Source of the DNA: an uncultured Oscillospiraceae bacterium
GTDB taxonomy: Bacteria; Bacillota; Clostridia; Oscillospirales; Oscillospiraceae
Direction: 5' to 3'
Assembly (NCBI GenBank): GCA_910589155.1
Contig: CAJURY010000007.1
Span: 30,360-94,359, forward strand
Length of the DNA stretch: 64,000 nucleotides
Under the pieces are notes generated by a model. The model worked only from the letters and a program-made list of their open reading frames with translations. It had not been told where the DNA came from and searched no databases. A program made the position numbers and the translations under genes. Below are positions 10,001 through 17,117 of this stretch, in pieces (the first letter of the stretch is position 1; the number at the start of each line of letters is the position of its first letter).

Positions 10001-11885
10001 TTTCCGGCTTCAGCTCCAAGCTTCCGGGGCCGCCCCAGCTGGAAAAATCACTGATTACATAATCGTTAGAAGCGCCGGGCTTTACAGCCACATTGCCGCC
10101 TACTGTCAGCTTGCCCTCGTAGTACAAGGGTTTGCCGTTTTCTCCCATAACCGGAGTTGCAGCCGCCTTCATCAGCGCGGCGTCCGCCTGGGTAATGGCG
10201 GCGCAGGGTGCGGTCTTTGTGTAGTCCGCCAGATTCATGCTAATGGTGCCTGTGGTATTATTGTAAACCACTGTGGCAACCGCGCCATTGGCCACCGCGT
10301 TTTCCGCCTTTAAAGAAAACGCAATGGAGCCTCTGGAGCAAACGGCAATTTTGCCCTCCAGCGCTTCGCCGATTGCAGCAAATTCTTCCTCTGTGCCAAA
10401 GCCGTCGATGAAGATATAAGCATAGTCCCCCGCGATGGTACGCATCGGTTCATTCTTATAGTCAGTCTCCGTGATAAAGAGCAGTTCGTCGCCTACCTTC
10501 AAATAATCGCCGGTTGCGCCAACGTTATCCACAGAAGCAACCGCCAGAGAATTGGTAAAGGTTGCAGGAGAACCGCCGGACTGCATACTAATATCGTCAC
10601 CATACAGATAGCCTGGCATATCATGCAAGCCATCTTCCGACCAGTGACCGGCGTTGCCTGCGGAAATCGTCACAACGGTATCACTCTTCACCAGATTTTC
10701 CATGACGCTCTGGTAAGCGGCGCTGCGGCTGAAGCCGGGGTTGCCGGAACCAAGAGACAAATTGATGGTATCCGCGCCGAGAACAATCGCATCCTCGATG
10801 GCGATCATATAATCGGAGTCATAGGCGCCACCGTTGATGCCGAACACCTTCATGGTAAGAATCTGCGCGTCAGGGGCGACGCCCTGGGTATAGACCTTCT
10901 CCAGCGCAGGCGCAAAAGTGCCGTCACCATTGGGAATATAGCGGTTGGCGGCGGCAATGCCCGCCACATGAGAGCCATGCTCCGTCTGCGTGTCGGTATC
11001 ATGGGTTACATTTAGGTTTTCATCTACGTAGTTAAAGGCAAAAGCCAGCTTATCGCTCAGGAACAGATCTTTGGCCGTCCAGCCCTTGCGCAAAAGCATG
11101 GTGCAGATATTAAGCTGCTCCATCTTGTCTGCAATTTCCGCGATATCCAACAGATCCAGACTGTCTTTATAATCCTCCAAAGACATATTTTTGGTTTCCG
11201 CCAGTTTGGACAAGGCGTATGTAAAAGCGCCGTCATCAAAGCTCTGATGATCTGTATCCGTGCCGGTATCAATAATCGCAATCCGCCTGCCTGCGCCGGT
11301 ATAGCCGGCAGCGTAAGCGGCGTTGGTACCGATCATACTGGAAGATGTGGACATATTGGGCGCATCCGCCGGCTTGTCCGCCGTCACGCAAGGCTCGTAC
11401 CGGGTTTCCAGCACAACCTCCGCAACGCCAGGCACCGCCGCAATCTCAGCCAGACTGCCGTACGGAACCCAAGCAGAAATCATATTGGCCGCCAGCGTCA
11501 AATTCCAGACCACGTCCAGAGGCTGGCCGACTGTTTTTTCAATCTGCGCCGTTACTCGGTTCTGCTCCGCCAGCAGATTTTTCCGGTAAGACATGGCTTG
11601 GGCGTTTTCCGCCACGTTTACCGTGGAGAAGCCCGCTTCCAGGGTTGCTTCCTGCTTCAGAACAATGGATACGCGAACAAGGTCTGAAGCCTGATAGATA
11701 GATTGTTCTGCTTCCTCTTCGTAGGCTGCGTCCATGCGGCCCGCTCCGGGGAATTCGTTGTCCACTTTCCAAAAGTTCAGCCCGGCATTCGCCGCGTTTA
11801 CAGCGCCAACCGGCGTCATAAACCCACAAAGAATCGCCACAACCAACAAAATGGAAAGCAGACGGGTTCCCAGATGTTTTCTCAT
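4008..11885 (-). CDS. giant secreted S8 (subtilisin-like) serine protease with dockerin, Ig-like and cohesin-like modules
   Basis: A 2625-residue exported protein. Residues 1-31 form a signal peptide. An I9-like propeptide (about 65-165) precedes the S8 catalytic domain, with Asp206 (IAIIDTG), His303 (HGSHVAG), oxyanion Asn411 (SAGN) and Ser656 (GTSMAAP), so the triad is complete. A PA-like insert lies at about 480-590. A dockerin with two Ca-binding loops is at 825-884 (DFNGDGLVN, DLSGDGKIT). Big_2-like Ig domains are at about 1518-1597 and 1853-1940, between propeller-like segments, and a cohesin-like domain is at 2283-2390. There is no SLH, LPXTG or membrane anchor at the C-terminus, so it is likely released or held by protein-protein contact. 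GAGGAGAAG precedes the ATG. Its paralogue is at 26312-32503. It probably degrades dietary or host protein. Confidence 0.92.
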   Translation of the reverse strand: MRKHLGTRLLSILLVVAILCGFMTPVGAVNAANAGLNFWKVDNEFPGAGRMDAAYEEEAEQSIYQASDLVRVSIVLKQEATLEAGFSTVNVAENAQAMSYRKNLLAEQNRVTAQIEKTVGQPLDVVWNLTLAANMISAWVPYGSLAEIAAVPGVAEVVLETRYEPCVTADKPADAPNMSTSSSMIGTNAAYAAGYTGAGRRIAIIDTGTDTDHQSFDDGAFTYALSKLAETKNMSLEDYKDSLDLLDIAEIADKMEQLNICTMLLRKGWTAKDLFLSDKLAFAFNYVDENLNVTHDTDTQTEHGSHVAGIAAANRYIPNGDGTFAPALEKVYTQGVAPDAQILTMKVFGINGGAYDSDYMIAIEDAIVLGADTINLSLGSGNPGFSRSAAYQSVMENLVKSDTVVTISAGNAGHWSEDGLHDMPGYLYGDDISMQSGGSPATFTNSLAVASVDNVGATGDYLKVGDELLFITETDYKNEPMRTIAGDYAYIFIDGFGTEEEFAAIGEALEGKIAVCSRGSIAFSLKAENAVANGAVATVVYNNTTGTISMNLADYTKTAPCAAITQADAALMKAAATPVMGENGKPLYYEGKLTVGGNVAVKPGASNDYVISDFSSWGGPGSLELKPEITAPGGNIYSVNGAVTGGTAYESMSGTSMAAPQVAGMGALVAQWLEETGLGENSDLTVRALSQSLLMSTAAPIMNAETGNYYSVLRQGAGLANVGAAVSAQSYIQMQENATASWKDGKVKAELGDDPKRDGSYTFGFALRNLTENAQQYMLSAELFTQGLFTENGETWLDTDTASLLFGANWTVDGVPVELDAAILQMDFNGDGLVNTADVQAILDYVTGIRAELSNAQLADLSGDGKITSYDARLFLQKLNAGLVTLPASGKVDVEVTLTLTEAQKTELNAQYEKGAYVEGYVFAKQLPTAEGVEGTSHSIPVYGFYGNWSDPSMFEKNSYTGKLYGDTTKPYSGAVNTNNLIIRRSGETTNTYVTGNPYLVEASYPAHRVAVNSADKIYQYSATLIRNAAAVLAFITDEQGNVLYEGPVSTQNFGAYYASSAATPMWLRTTANYILDKRVSTLGVEEGDSITVCYVAVPEYYEKGALMTAENVKELYAGGKLGSGAVMRTTLTVDDTAPEISSIVKDERGNLIVTASDNQYVASVQVRHKKTSKVYAQALPEQTEAGETSTTTLNLEGANVGLTCLVVVADYAGNETSYLVDYGGEPENYTGNIYGFTSCNYVGGKGPRCVQFDPDSVYYYTISEFGGMESLDAMPCEVLAAEYVNGYVYIVGADGWIYLAEQGEWADCQRVGNIGTSAGITDLAYNRQNKTLYAIGSRGIFYTVDLGTGALTQAFTVTVTYEKAPADASYKNLTRLAIDDEGNFYSVNYGNQNNAFLFTWTLEDVKSGALTDLTPIDDTQTGQIGYRNMYNGSLAWDNNLKKLIFASTAVRSSTAGNADNQLVYIDPQTGKGERVNSTSAGNRDPKYGSRIFMSLTGLYVVPTGSGEQIPPSETASALTLNTGSVTLLKGSNVALAATVLPWNLSDKSVTWTTADPAVATVDNGVITATGAGKTVITATTNASPNLQATCRVTVNALDTVSFSAFAVDSWMDANTDAPESWQKIASAPSGLMGGVLHEGKIYAHDGSQMYAIDPDSFEVTNCGEIAADWIWADAASAPHHEYGDYLFDYVAAISQHGTFFELIRPWDGTLNYFSLPTYENDPMAVIAFEKTGAYDYTLHYDNPAEYYFVLTESGELWQFIVFTIDEGESYRIERNDLGHVDLQLEGVSKVTDGEYASMIYDEATGCLLVSVYMGGDTTELYAIDPVKLQTAKLGTFGKDNNPVHSLYQYERVSELTVRLDQTQLLTYVKEITPLQARVLPTTYSGEVQWTSSDPTVAAVDASGYVIAVAPGKATITATSVATNENGETASASCEVTVKESVDVDATVRAQIVTDSGAQWANISTLSMTTETLAHSDVTFTGAGAHNGKIFGSDSNFRSDGSLYMVDPDRNYLEIFGTSIAANYTFHDVTTAPAMQLQYTDEGGEVVELMAFDMPLFLAHNQGIYFLKDYTEGKITGWSMSNQFRDLAAIAYAGNITYTHEGTEYPAQEYLALGADGTVYTIVIFVTYDPTAVEPLDYKLAYGVVGKTNLQFADMTALTMTYMAGGGNEGLIVGYSDNKAELFYIDLTDADLRGAKIGNVPGAKAISGLYSAADIASAGRFEVREASESVCSTALSAAVPSLQAESTDKAQEASGSLNSAIAEKQTAKRETALPLSEITVEDENTVTVTLAPKDASGHGAATQNGQMVVNYDAEKLTLLSVADAASYTSANTNEAGCVRFAYAGLDELESAVVTLTFRVNEAVNSVVTVNYEEVNDVAGGAEELEVTFAQKGLQVVDGLTGEQIAVLSGDELEGAALKELAASLDCLSKTVDGVTYAFAGWFTEPQNGLDNWAANVASQEDLAIGNTLYAYYVNAGYLDTTIAYTSNASRATKVFALSTVPADLFANYGFVLSTAKSASDENLVIGGKIDGLNVAKLEKTTIYAWISVAPFSANAPKTANDFNGGLGGVYKDGTDGYISYALVTNMPVGKTVSARAYYTTLDGTIVYGSTAQKLLEANSNVTGLE

Positions 11886-11945
11886 TAGAACTTCTCCTCT
11901 GCTTTCAAAATTTGAACTGTAAGATATTACAATTCATTGTTAAAT

Positions 11946-11974
11946 ATTTTAGCACTTTAGCTGTTCAATAGCAA
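11946..11974 (-). promoter_or_regulatory. sigma-A promoter of the first S8 protease
   Basis: TTGCTA (11969-11974) and TAAAAT (11946-11951) on the minus strand are separated by 17 bases, about 60 bases upstream of the protease start. The surrounding sequence is very AT-rich. Confidence 0.6.
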
Positions 11975-12032
11975 TCAAAAATTTAAGGGTTATTCCATTT
12001 TTAGTCATAAAGCTACAAAATGTGACAAAACA

Positions 12033-12072
12033 CGCCCATTCCTTATGAATTTTTATTCATAAGGAATGGGCG
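12033..12072 (-). terminator. terminator downstream of trpB2
   Basis: A perfect 18-bp inverted repeat (12033-12050 / 12055-12072) with a four-base loop starts eight bases after the trpB2 stop. On the minus strand it is followed by TGTTTTG, a weak U-tract. Confidence 0.8.
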
Positions 12073-12079
12073 TCTCCAA

Positions 12080-13447
12080 TTAATCAACTTTCGGCAGGCC
12101 GGAAAGCCCCTGGGCAAGTTCCTGGTCTGTGGGGATGGAATCGGTCATCTTTCCATCGTGGAAGGCTTCGTAGGCATACATATCAAAGTAGCCCGTGCCT
12201 GTAAGCCCAAACACAATGGTCTTTTCCTCCCCGGTTTCCTTGCAGCGAATCGCCTCGTCCATAGCGGCGCGGATGGCATGACTGCTTTCCGGGGCGGGCA
12301 AAATTCCCTCCACTCTGGCAAATTCCTCCGCCGCCTGAAACACGGAAAGCTGATCCACCGCTACCGCTTCCATAAGGCCGTCGTGGTAAAGCTGACTGAG
12401 GGTGGTGCTCATGCCGTGGAACCGCAGTCCGCCGGCATGGTTGGGAGAAGGGATAAATCCGCTGCCTAATGTGTACATCTTGGCGAGGGGACAAATCATG
12501 CCAGTGTCGCAGAAATCATAGGCGTATTTGCCTCTTGTAAAGCTGGGGCAGGAAGCAGGCTCTACCGCGATAATGCGGTAATCCGCCTCACCCCGGAGTT
12601 TTTCCCCCATAAACGGCGCGATAAGACCGCCCAAATTGCTGCCGCCGCCGGCGCAGCCGATGACAATATCCGCTTTCACGCCATATTTATCCAGCGCAGC
12701 TTTCGTTTCCAAACCAATTACAGATTGATGCAAAAGCACCTGATTGAGAACGCTGCCCAGCACATAGCGGTAGCTGGGATCCAACGCGGCAACCTCCACC
12801 GCTTCGGAAATGGCGCAGCCCAAGCTGCCGGTGGTGCCGGGATGCTCCTGCAATATCTTCCGTCCAACCGCCGTCTGCATAGAAGGTGACGGCGTAACCT
12901 CCGCGCCGTAGGTTCGCATCACCTCCCGGCGGAAGGGCTTTTGCTCATAGGAAACCTTTACCATGAACACCTTACAGTCCAGACCAAAGTATGCGCAAGC
13001 CATGGACAAGGCGGTGCCCCACTGCCCCGCGCCGGTTTCCGTGGTAACGCCTTTCAGACCCTGCTTTTTGGCGTAATACGCCTGGGCAATGGCGGAGTTC
13101 AGCTTGTGGCTGCCGCTGGTGTTGTTGCCTTCAAACTTGTAATAGATTTTGGCGGGCGTTTGCAGGTGTTTTTCCAGATTGTACGCCCGTACCAGCGGAG
13201 AAGGCCGGAAGGTCTTATAGTAATCATGTATTTCCTGGGGAATGGCGATATATGCCGTTGTATCGTCCAGTTCCTGCGCCGCCAGTTCCTTGCAGAACAC
13301 CGTGCTGAGTTCCTCAGCAGTAAGCGGCTGCAAAGTCGCAGGATGCAGCAGAGGCGCAGGTTTGTTTTTCATGTCGGCTCGAAGATTGTACCATGCTTTT
13401 GGCATTTCCGCCTCATCTAAATAAATTTTGTAGGGAATGTTTTTCAT
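12080..13447 (-). CDS. trpB2: TrpB2-type tryptophan synthase beta-like PLP enzyme
   Basis: A 455-residue fold-type II PLP enzyme of the TrpB2 branch, longer than TrpB1 and starting with the branch-typical N-terminal extension (MKNIPYKIYLDEAEMPKAWY). The Schiff-base lysine is Lys115 in NNTSGSHKLNSA, and the phosphate-binding glycine loop is GCAGGGSNLGG at about residue 245. It condenses indole and serine to tryptophan. TrpB2 enzymes usually act on free indole without a tight TrpA partner, and no other trp gene is in the window, which suggests indole salvage. AAGGAG precedes the ATG. It is controlled by the T-box leader at 13485-13745. Confidence 0.93.
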   Translation of the reverse strand: MKNIPYKIYLDEAEMPKAWYNLRADMKNKPAPLLHPATLQPLTAEELSTVFCKELAAQELDDTTAYIAIPQEIHDYYKTFRPSPLVRAYNLEKHLQTPAKIYYKFEGNNTSGSHKLNSAIAQAYYAKKQGLKGVTTETGAGQWGTALSMACAYFGLDCKVFMVKVSYEQKPFRREVMRTYGAEVTPSPSMQTAVGRKILQEHPGTTGSLGCAISEAVEVAALDPSYRYVLGSVLNQVLLHQSVIGLETKAALDKYGVKADIVIGCAGGGSNLGGLIAPFMGEKLRGEADYRIIAVEPASCPSFTRGKYAYDFCDTGMICPLAKMYTLGSGFIPSPNHAGGLRFHGMSTTLSQLYHDGLMEAVAVDQLSVFQAAEEFARVEGILPAPESSHAIRAAMDEAIRCKETGEEKTIVFGLTGTGYFDMYAYEAFHDGKMTDSIPTDQELAQGLSGLPKVD

Positions 13448-13484
13448 GTTTCTTGACTCCTTTTTACTTTATTTTGTTCGAGGC

Positions 13485-13745
13485 AAAAAACAAAGCCCTT
13501 GCCTCTGCAAATGCAGGGACAAGAGCAAAAACTCCTGCGGTACCACCCGGCTTGACGCTTTACGCATCCACTTCAGCGCACCAACATGCGCCGGCTTTTC
13601 TGATAACGGGCAGCCATCCCCGTCTTGCCTACTTGGTTTCCCGTTCAACTCGCCCTCCCAAGTCCATTCATTCTGCGGTAAGGCGCCACAATTCCACCAC
13701 CTGCGGCTCTCTTTGACCGTCCCGTTCAAAACTACTACTCTTGTT
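13485..13745 (-). promoter_or_regulatory. T-box leader, probably tryptophan-specific
   Basis: On the minus strand the leader of trpB2 contains the T-box sequence GGGTGGTACCGCAGGAG (13532-13548). It is followed by a terminator hairpin (about 13490-13526) ending in TTTGTTTTTT. Near the 5' end are AGAGAGCC and GGTGGTGGAA, elements of stem I. The predicted specifier is TGG at 13664-13666, in the context GAATGGACTTGGGAGG, which codes for Trp. Uncharged tRNA-Trp would stabilise the antiterminator and switch on trpB2. The Trp specifier fits the downstream gene. Its exact position within the specifier loop is read by eye. Confidence 0.85.
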
Positions 13746-13759
13746 CATTGGTTTAAGAC

Positions 13760-13788
13760 AGCATATCACAAAAAAAACTGTCTGTCAA
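13760..13788 (-). promoter_or_regulatory. sigma-A promoter of the T-box/trpB2 unit
   Basis: TTGACA (13783-13788) and TATGCT (13760-13765) on the minus strand have a 17-base spacer containing an eight-T run. It lies about 20 bases upstream of the T-box leader. Confidence 0.8.
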
Positions 13789-13840
13789 GACTTTTTTATC
13801 CACTGCTGCAATCGGCAAATTCCCCTATTTTCTCTAAAAA

Positions 13841-13934
13841 ACTGCCCGTCCGGCGTTTTGGTGGAACACCAGAACAGGCAGTGCGGAAAACGGTCGCAAC
13901 GATAAAGATTGTTTATCAACGTTTTCCGCACTGC
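13841..13934 (-). terminator. two overlapping hairpins after the DUF1275 gene (terminator plus competing stem)
   Basis: Read on the minus strand, a perfect 15-bp stem (13934-13920 with 13892-13878, arms GCAGTGCGGAAAACG) comes first. A second stem (13882-13872 with 13851-13841, ACTGCCTGTTC against GGACGGGCAGT) follows and ends in TTTTTT, as in an intrinsic terminator. The two share bases 13878-13882, so they cannot form together. The second is the likely terminator of the long operon ending with the DUF1275 gene. Confidence 0.65.
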
Positions 13935-14017
13935 TATGGTATCACAATGGCCAAAAATTGTCAAACAAAGAAAACCGCAGGGCAGATTGAAATTCTGCCC
14001 CGCGGCACATAAACGCG

Positions 14018-14773
14018 CTATTGCGCCTGGGGCTCAGCGCTGCCTGTCAAAATCGCCTCATCCTCCACCGCGCCAGTCATCAGCGCAAGGAAACGCAGGT
14101 GCCGATCCCGAATACGGAGCATCAGCGCCGCCGCAAGCAAAAGCAGCGGGCAGCACAAAAGCACGGTCCTTTCCGCCAGGTGAGAGGAAACAACGCTGCC
14201 CAAAGTCGCGCCAAGAAGGAAAAACAAAATTACAACATAATAAACCTTCGCCTTGTGCAGCTTGGTTTCGTCCCTGGTTTTCCACCAGTAGTAGAAATTC
14301 TCCGTACCGCTGCGCAAATTACCGATGCACATGGTCGTAGCGTAGGAATTGCCCTCCAGCTCCCGGAAAGACTGCACCTGCATGGCGCACGCCAGACTCA
14401 CCAGCACATTGGCCAGCCAGTTGAGCTGCTGAGGCAAAAAGCCCACCACAGCCAAAATGACAACCTCCGCCAAAAGCACACCATGCCGCCAATGTAGGGC
14501 GATGCCCCGCACCTTAAAGCGGTTGTGAATCTGCTCCGTGAGAAGGATTCCCACAACAAAAGCAAGAACTGGCAGCAAATATCGCAGTGCTGTACCCCAC
14601 TGGCCTTCTGCGGCGCTTTGCCCCAAAAGGATAATATTCCCCGTCTGCGCGTTCGCATAGACCTTATCCCGGATGTTATAGGTATAGGCGTCCTGCAAAC
14701 CGCCGGATATGCTGAGCAAGCTGCCCACAAGCAGAGAATCCGACGCCTGCTTGGCTCTGTACTTTTTTTCCAC
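14018..14773 (-). CDS. DUF1275 (YoaK-like) membrane protein
   Basis: A 251-residue integral membrane protein of the DUF1275/YoaK family. The N-terminal family signature is visible (SISGGLQDAYTY, then ANAQTGNIILLGQ), followed by about six hydrophobic segments. YoaK-like proteins are predicted transporters, and no substrate is assigned here. The start is GTG at 14773 (MEKKYRAKQ), with AAAGGAGAGG upstream. It follows the fumarate-reductase flavoprotein gene by 38 bases with no terminator between, so it is probably the last gene of the operon. It might move a C4-dicarboxylate or related product, but that is only inferred from position. Confidence 0.85.
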   Translation of the reverse strand: MEKKYRAKQASDSLLVGSLLSISGGLQDAYTYNIRDKVYANAQTGNIILLGQSAAEGQWGTALRYLLPVLAFVVGILLTEQIHNRFKVRGIALHWRHGVLLAEVVILAVVGFLPQQLNWLANVLVSLACAMQVQSFRELEGNSYATTMCIGNLRSGTENFYYWWKTRDETKLHKAKVYYVVILFFLLGATLGSVVSSHLAERTVLLCCPLLLLAAALMLRIRDRHLRFLALMTGAVEDEAILTGSAEPQAQ

Positions 14774-14811
14774 GAAAAGACCTCTCCTTTTAAGTCGCTC
14801 CTATCTTTTTC

Positions 14812-16416
14812 TTATAAATCCCGGTTCTGGGAATTATAGGTCGGCAGCAGCTTGGGGGAAACAACTTCTGTTGCAATCCCCGCCTCCTCCAGCATATGCT
14901 GGAAGCTTTTTACGTGTGACAGCGTCAGCTTCCCCACGGAAACGCTCTGGGATTTCGCCGCGGCGCTTTTGCCCGCGTCCCGGCCAAAGACAATAATATC
15001 CAAAAGGCTATTGCCCATGAGGCGGTTTCTGCCGTGAATGCCGCCGACAGCCTCCCCTGCTACAAACAGATTTTCCACGGTGCTCTGGCAGTTTGCGTCA
15101 ATATCCAGACCGCCGTTTTGGTAGTGCAGCGTGGGGTAAATTAAAATCGGCTCTTTGCGAATGTCAATGCCGTATTTGCCGAACATTCTGAGCATGGCGG
15201 GAATCCGGCGTTCAATGGTGCCTTCGCCGTTTTTCAGTTCGATCATAGGGGTATCCAGCCAGACGCCCTGGCCTTCTGGGGTGGAAACGCCCATGCCCCG
15301 GTCGGAGCATTCCCGGATGATGGAAGCGGCGGACACGTCTCTGGTTTCCAGGGGGTTCATAAAGGCCACGCCTTCCCGGTTTACCAGCATCGCGCCCAGA
15401 GAGCGCACCTTTTCCGTGACCAGCGCGCCAAAAATCTGCTGCGGGAAGGCCGCGCCGGTGGGATGGTACTGCAAGGTGTCGGCGTACAGAAGCTTCGCCC
15501 CCGCCCGGTAGCCCAGCACAAGGCCGTCCGCCGTGGCGCCGTAGTGATTGGAGGTGGGGAAGCCCTGATAATGGAGCCGTCCCGCACCGCCGGTAGCGAG
15601 AATCACAGTCTTTGCCTTGGCAATGAGCAGTTCCCTGGTTTCCATGTTCATGAGCACCGCGCCGGCAGCTTTGCCGTTTTCATCCAGCAAAAGCTCAATG
15701 GCGGCGGTGAAATCCACCACCTGAATGGGCAAATTCAGCACTTCATCCCGGAGTGTTCGCATAATTTCCGCGCCGGAATAGTCCTTGGCCGCATGCATAC
15801 GCTTCCGGGAGGTGCCGCCGCCGTGGGTGGTAATCATGGTGCCGTCTGTGGCTTTGTCAAACTCCACGCCCAGTTCGGACAGCCACGCGATGGCTTCCGG
15901 GGCTTTTGTCACCAGCTTGTAAAGCAGTTCCTTCTTCGCGGCAAAGTGACCGCCGCCGAAAGCGTCCAGAAAATGAACAGCGGGAGAATCGTTGGGCTTG
16001 TCGGCAGCCTGAATGCCGCCTTCCGCCATCATGGTGTTGGCGTCGCCCACCCGCAGCTTGGTAACGAGCAGTACGGAAGCCCCCGCCCGGTTGGCTTCGA
16101 TGGCCGCCGCGCAGCCTGCGCCGCCGCCGCCAATGACCAAAACGTCGGTTTCATAGTCGACCTTGGAAAGATCCAGCTTCGCGCCTCTCAGCCGGGAATT
16201 TGCCTGCAAAAGCTTGTGCAGCTCCAGCGGCACCTTTTCCCCCGCGTTGGGTCCTACATTCAAAACCGCGAACTGATCTTCCCGATAGTCGGGATGGTAG
16301 GTTTTCAGAAGGGCGCTTTTTTCCTCGGCGGTCATGCGCCGGGGATCGGTGGCCATATTCGCGCTTCTGGCGGCTTCCACCTTGGCAATGGATGCTTGCA
16401 TTTCCAGTGTATACAT
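14812..16416 (-). CDS. fumarate reductase/succinate dehydrogenase-like flavoprotein subunit (FrdA-like)
   Basis: A 534-residue FAD protein of the fumarate reductase/aspartate oxidase superfamily. The FAD Rossmann motif is DVLVIGGGGAGCAAAIEA (about residues 90-107). The substrate-site elements LQYHPTG, TRDVSAASI and HGRNRLMGNSLLD match the histidine and arginines of fumarate reductases. The position of the histidine that carries covalent FAD in membrane FrdA reads GDANTMMAEGG here, so the flavin is probably non-covalent. The N-terminal 80 residues are an extra helical segment. The start is MYTLEMQ with AAGGAGGGGAGC upstream. It probably reduces fumarate using electrons from the adjacent iron-sulfur, Hdr and Flx proteins. 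No membrane-anchor gene is present. An L-aspartate-oxidase-like or other enoate reductase role is the alternative. Confidence 0.85.
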   Translation of the reverse strand: MYTLEMQASIAKVEAARSANMATDPRRMTAEEKSALLKTYHPDYREDQFAVLNVGPNAGEKVPLELHKLLQANSRLRGAKLDLSKVDYETDVLVIGGGGAGCAAAIEANRAGASVLLVTKLRVGDANTMMAEGGIQAADKPNDSPAVHFLDAFGGGHFAAKKELLYKLVTKAPEAIAWLSELGVEFDKATDGTMITTHGGGTSRKRMHAAKDYSGAEIMRTLRDEVLNLPIQVVDFTAAIELLLDENGKAAGAVLMNMETRELLIAKAKTVILATGGAGRLHYQGFPTSNHYGATADGLVLGYRAGAKLLYADTLQYHPTGAAFPQQIFGALVTEKVRSLGAMLVNREGVAFMNPLETRDVSAASIIRECSDRGMGVSTPEGQGVWLDTPMIELKNGEGTIERRIPAMLRMFGKYGIDIRKEPILIYPTLHYQNGGLDIDANCQSTVENLFVAGEAVGGIHGRNRLMGNSLLDIIVFGRDAGKSAAAKSQSVSVGKLTLSHVKSFQHMLEEAGIATEVVSPKLLPTYNSQNRDL

Positions 16417-16429
16417 CTTGCTCCCCTCC

Positions 16430-17104
16430 TTATTTCTCAATCTCGCGGTTGTTGTAAAGCTCCTGCATTTCGGCAAGGGGCTTGCCCATCAGGGCTTCCA
16501 GAAGCTCCTGGAAATCGCCGTTTTCAATTTCCTTCACCCGGTCTTCCAGATGGCCGCACTTGGGGGCTAAATACTTGCCGTTGATCCGGCGGGCAAGCAT
16601 AGCGACCTGGGGATGGGAAATTCCCGCCGGGCACCGGGCGGAACACACGCCGCACATGACGCAGTCAAAAGACTCCTCGGCACAGGCGGCAAAGTCCCCT
16701 CGCTGGGCATAGGCAATGTACTGCATGACGTTCAAGCCCTGGGTGCAGGACTTGGTGCAGGCATTGCAGCCAATACAGGCATAAATCTCAGGATAAAGCT
16801 GCATCATCACCGCCTGGGTAGGAGAAACCGTATTCATATCATAGACCTGCTTTACCAGCGGGAAGAAGGGCAGCGTCGCTACATACATGCCTTCTTCTAC
16901 CTGGGTCTGGCAGGCAAGACAGGTTTTCAGTTCCTGCTTGCCGTGAATGCGGTAGATGGTCGCGCAGGCGCCGCAGAAGCCGTTCCGGCAGCCGCAGCCC
17001 CGCACAAGCTGATAACCGGCATATTCCATGGCGCGCATAATGGTTAAAGATGCGGGAACCTGATATTTTTTACCGAAAAAATAGACATTTACCATTTTTT
17101 CCAT
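16430..17104 (-). CDS. fumarate reductase-like iron-sulfur subunit ([2Fe-2S] plus two 4Fe-4S sites)
   Basis: A 224-residue protein with an N-terminal ferredoxin-type [2Fe-2S] domain (CGCRNGFCGAC, then CLAC, residues about 35-70). A C-terminal domain carries two cysteine sets, CIGCNACTKSC and CVMCGVCSARCP, as in FrdB/SdhB and HdrC-type subunits. The start is MEKMVNVYFFG, with GGAGGT eight bases upstream; longer in-frame starts overlap flxA. It ends 13 bases before the flavoprotein gene, with which it should form a soluble FrdAB pair. It is a likely electron bridge from HdrB/HdrC or FlxA to the FAD subunit. TfrB of methanogen thiol:fumarate reductase has a comparable plan fused to an HdrB part, which is a separate gene here. 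Confidence 0.85.
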   Translation of the reverse strand: MEKMVNVYFFGKKYQVPASLTIMRAMEYAGYQLVRGCGCRNGFCGACATIYRIHGKQELKTCLACQTQVEEGMYVATLPFFPLVKQVYDMNTVSPTQAVMMQLYPEIYACIGCNACTKSCTQGLNVMQYIAYAQRGDFAACAEESFDCVMCGVCSARCPAGISHPQVAMLARRINGKYLAPKCGHLEDRVKEIENGDFQELLEALMGKPLAEMQELYNNREIEK

Positions 17105-17117
17105 TGTAATACCTCCA

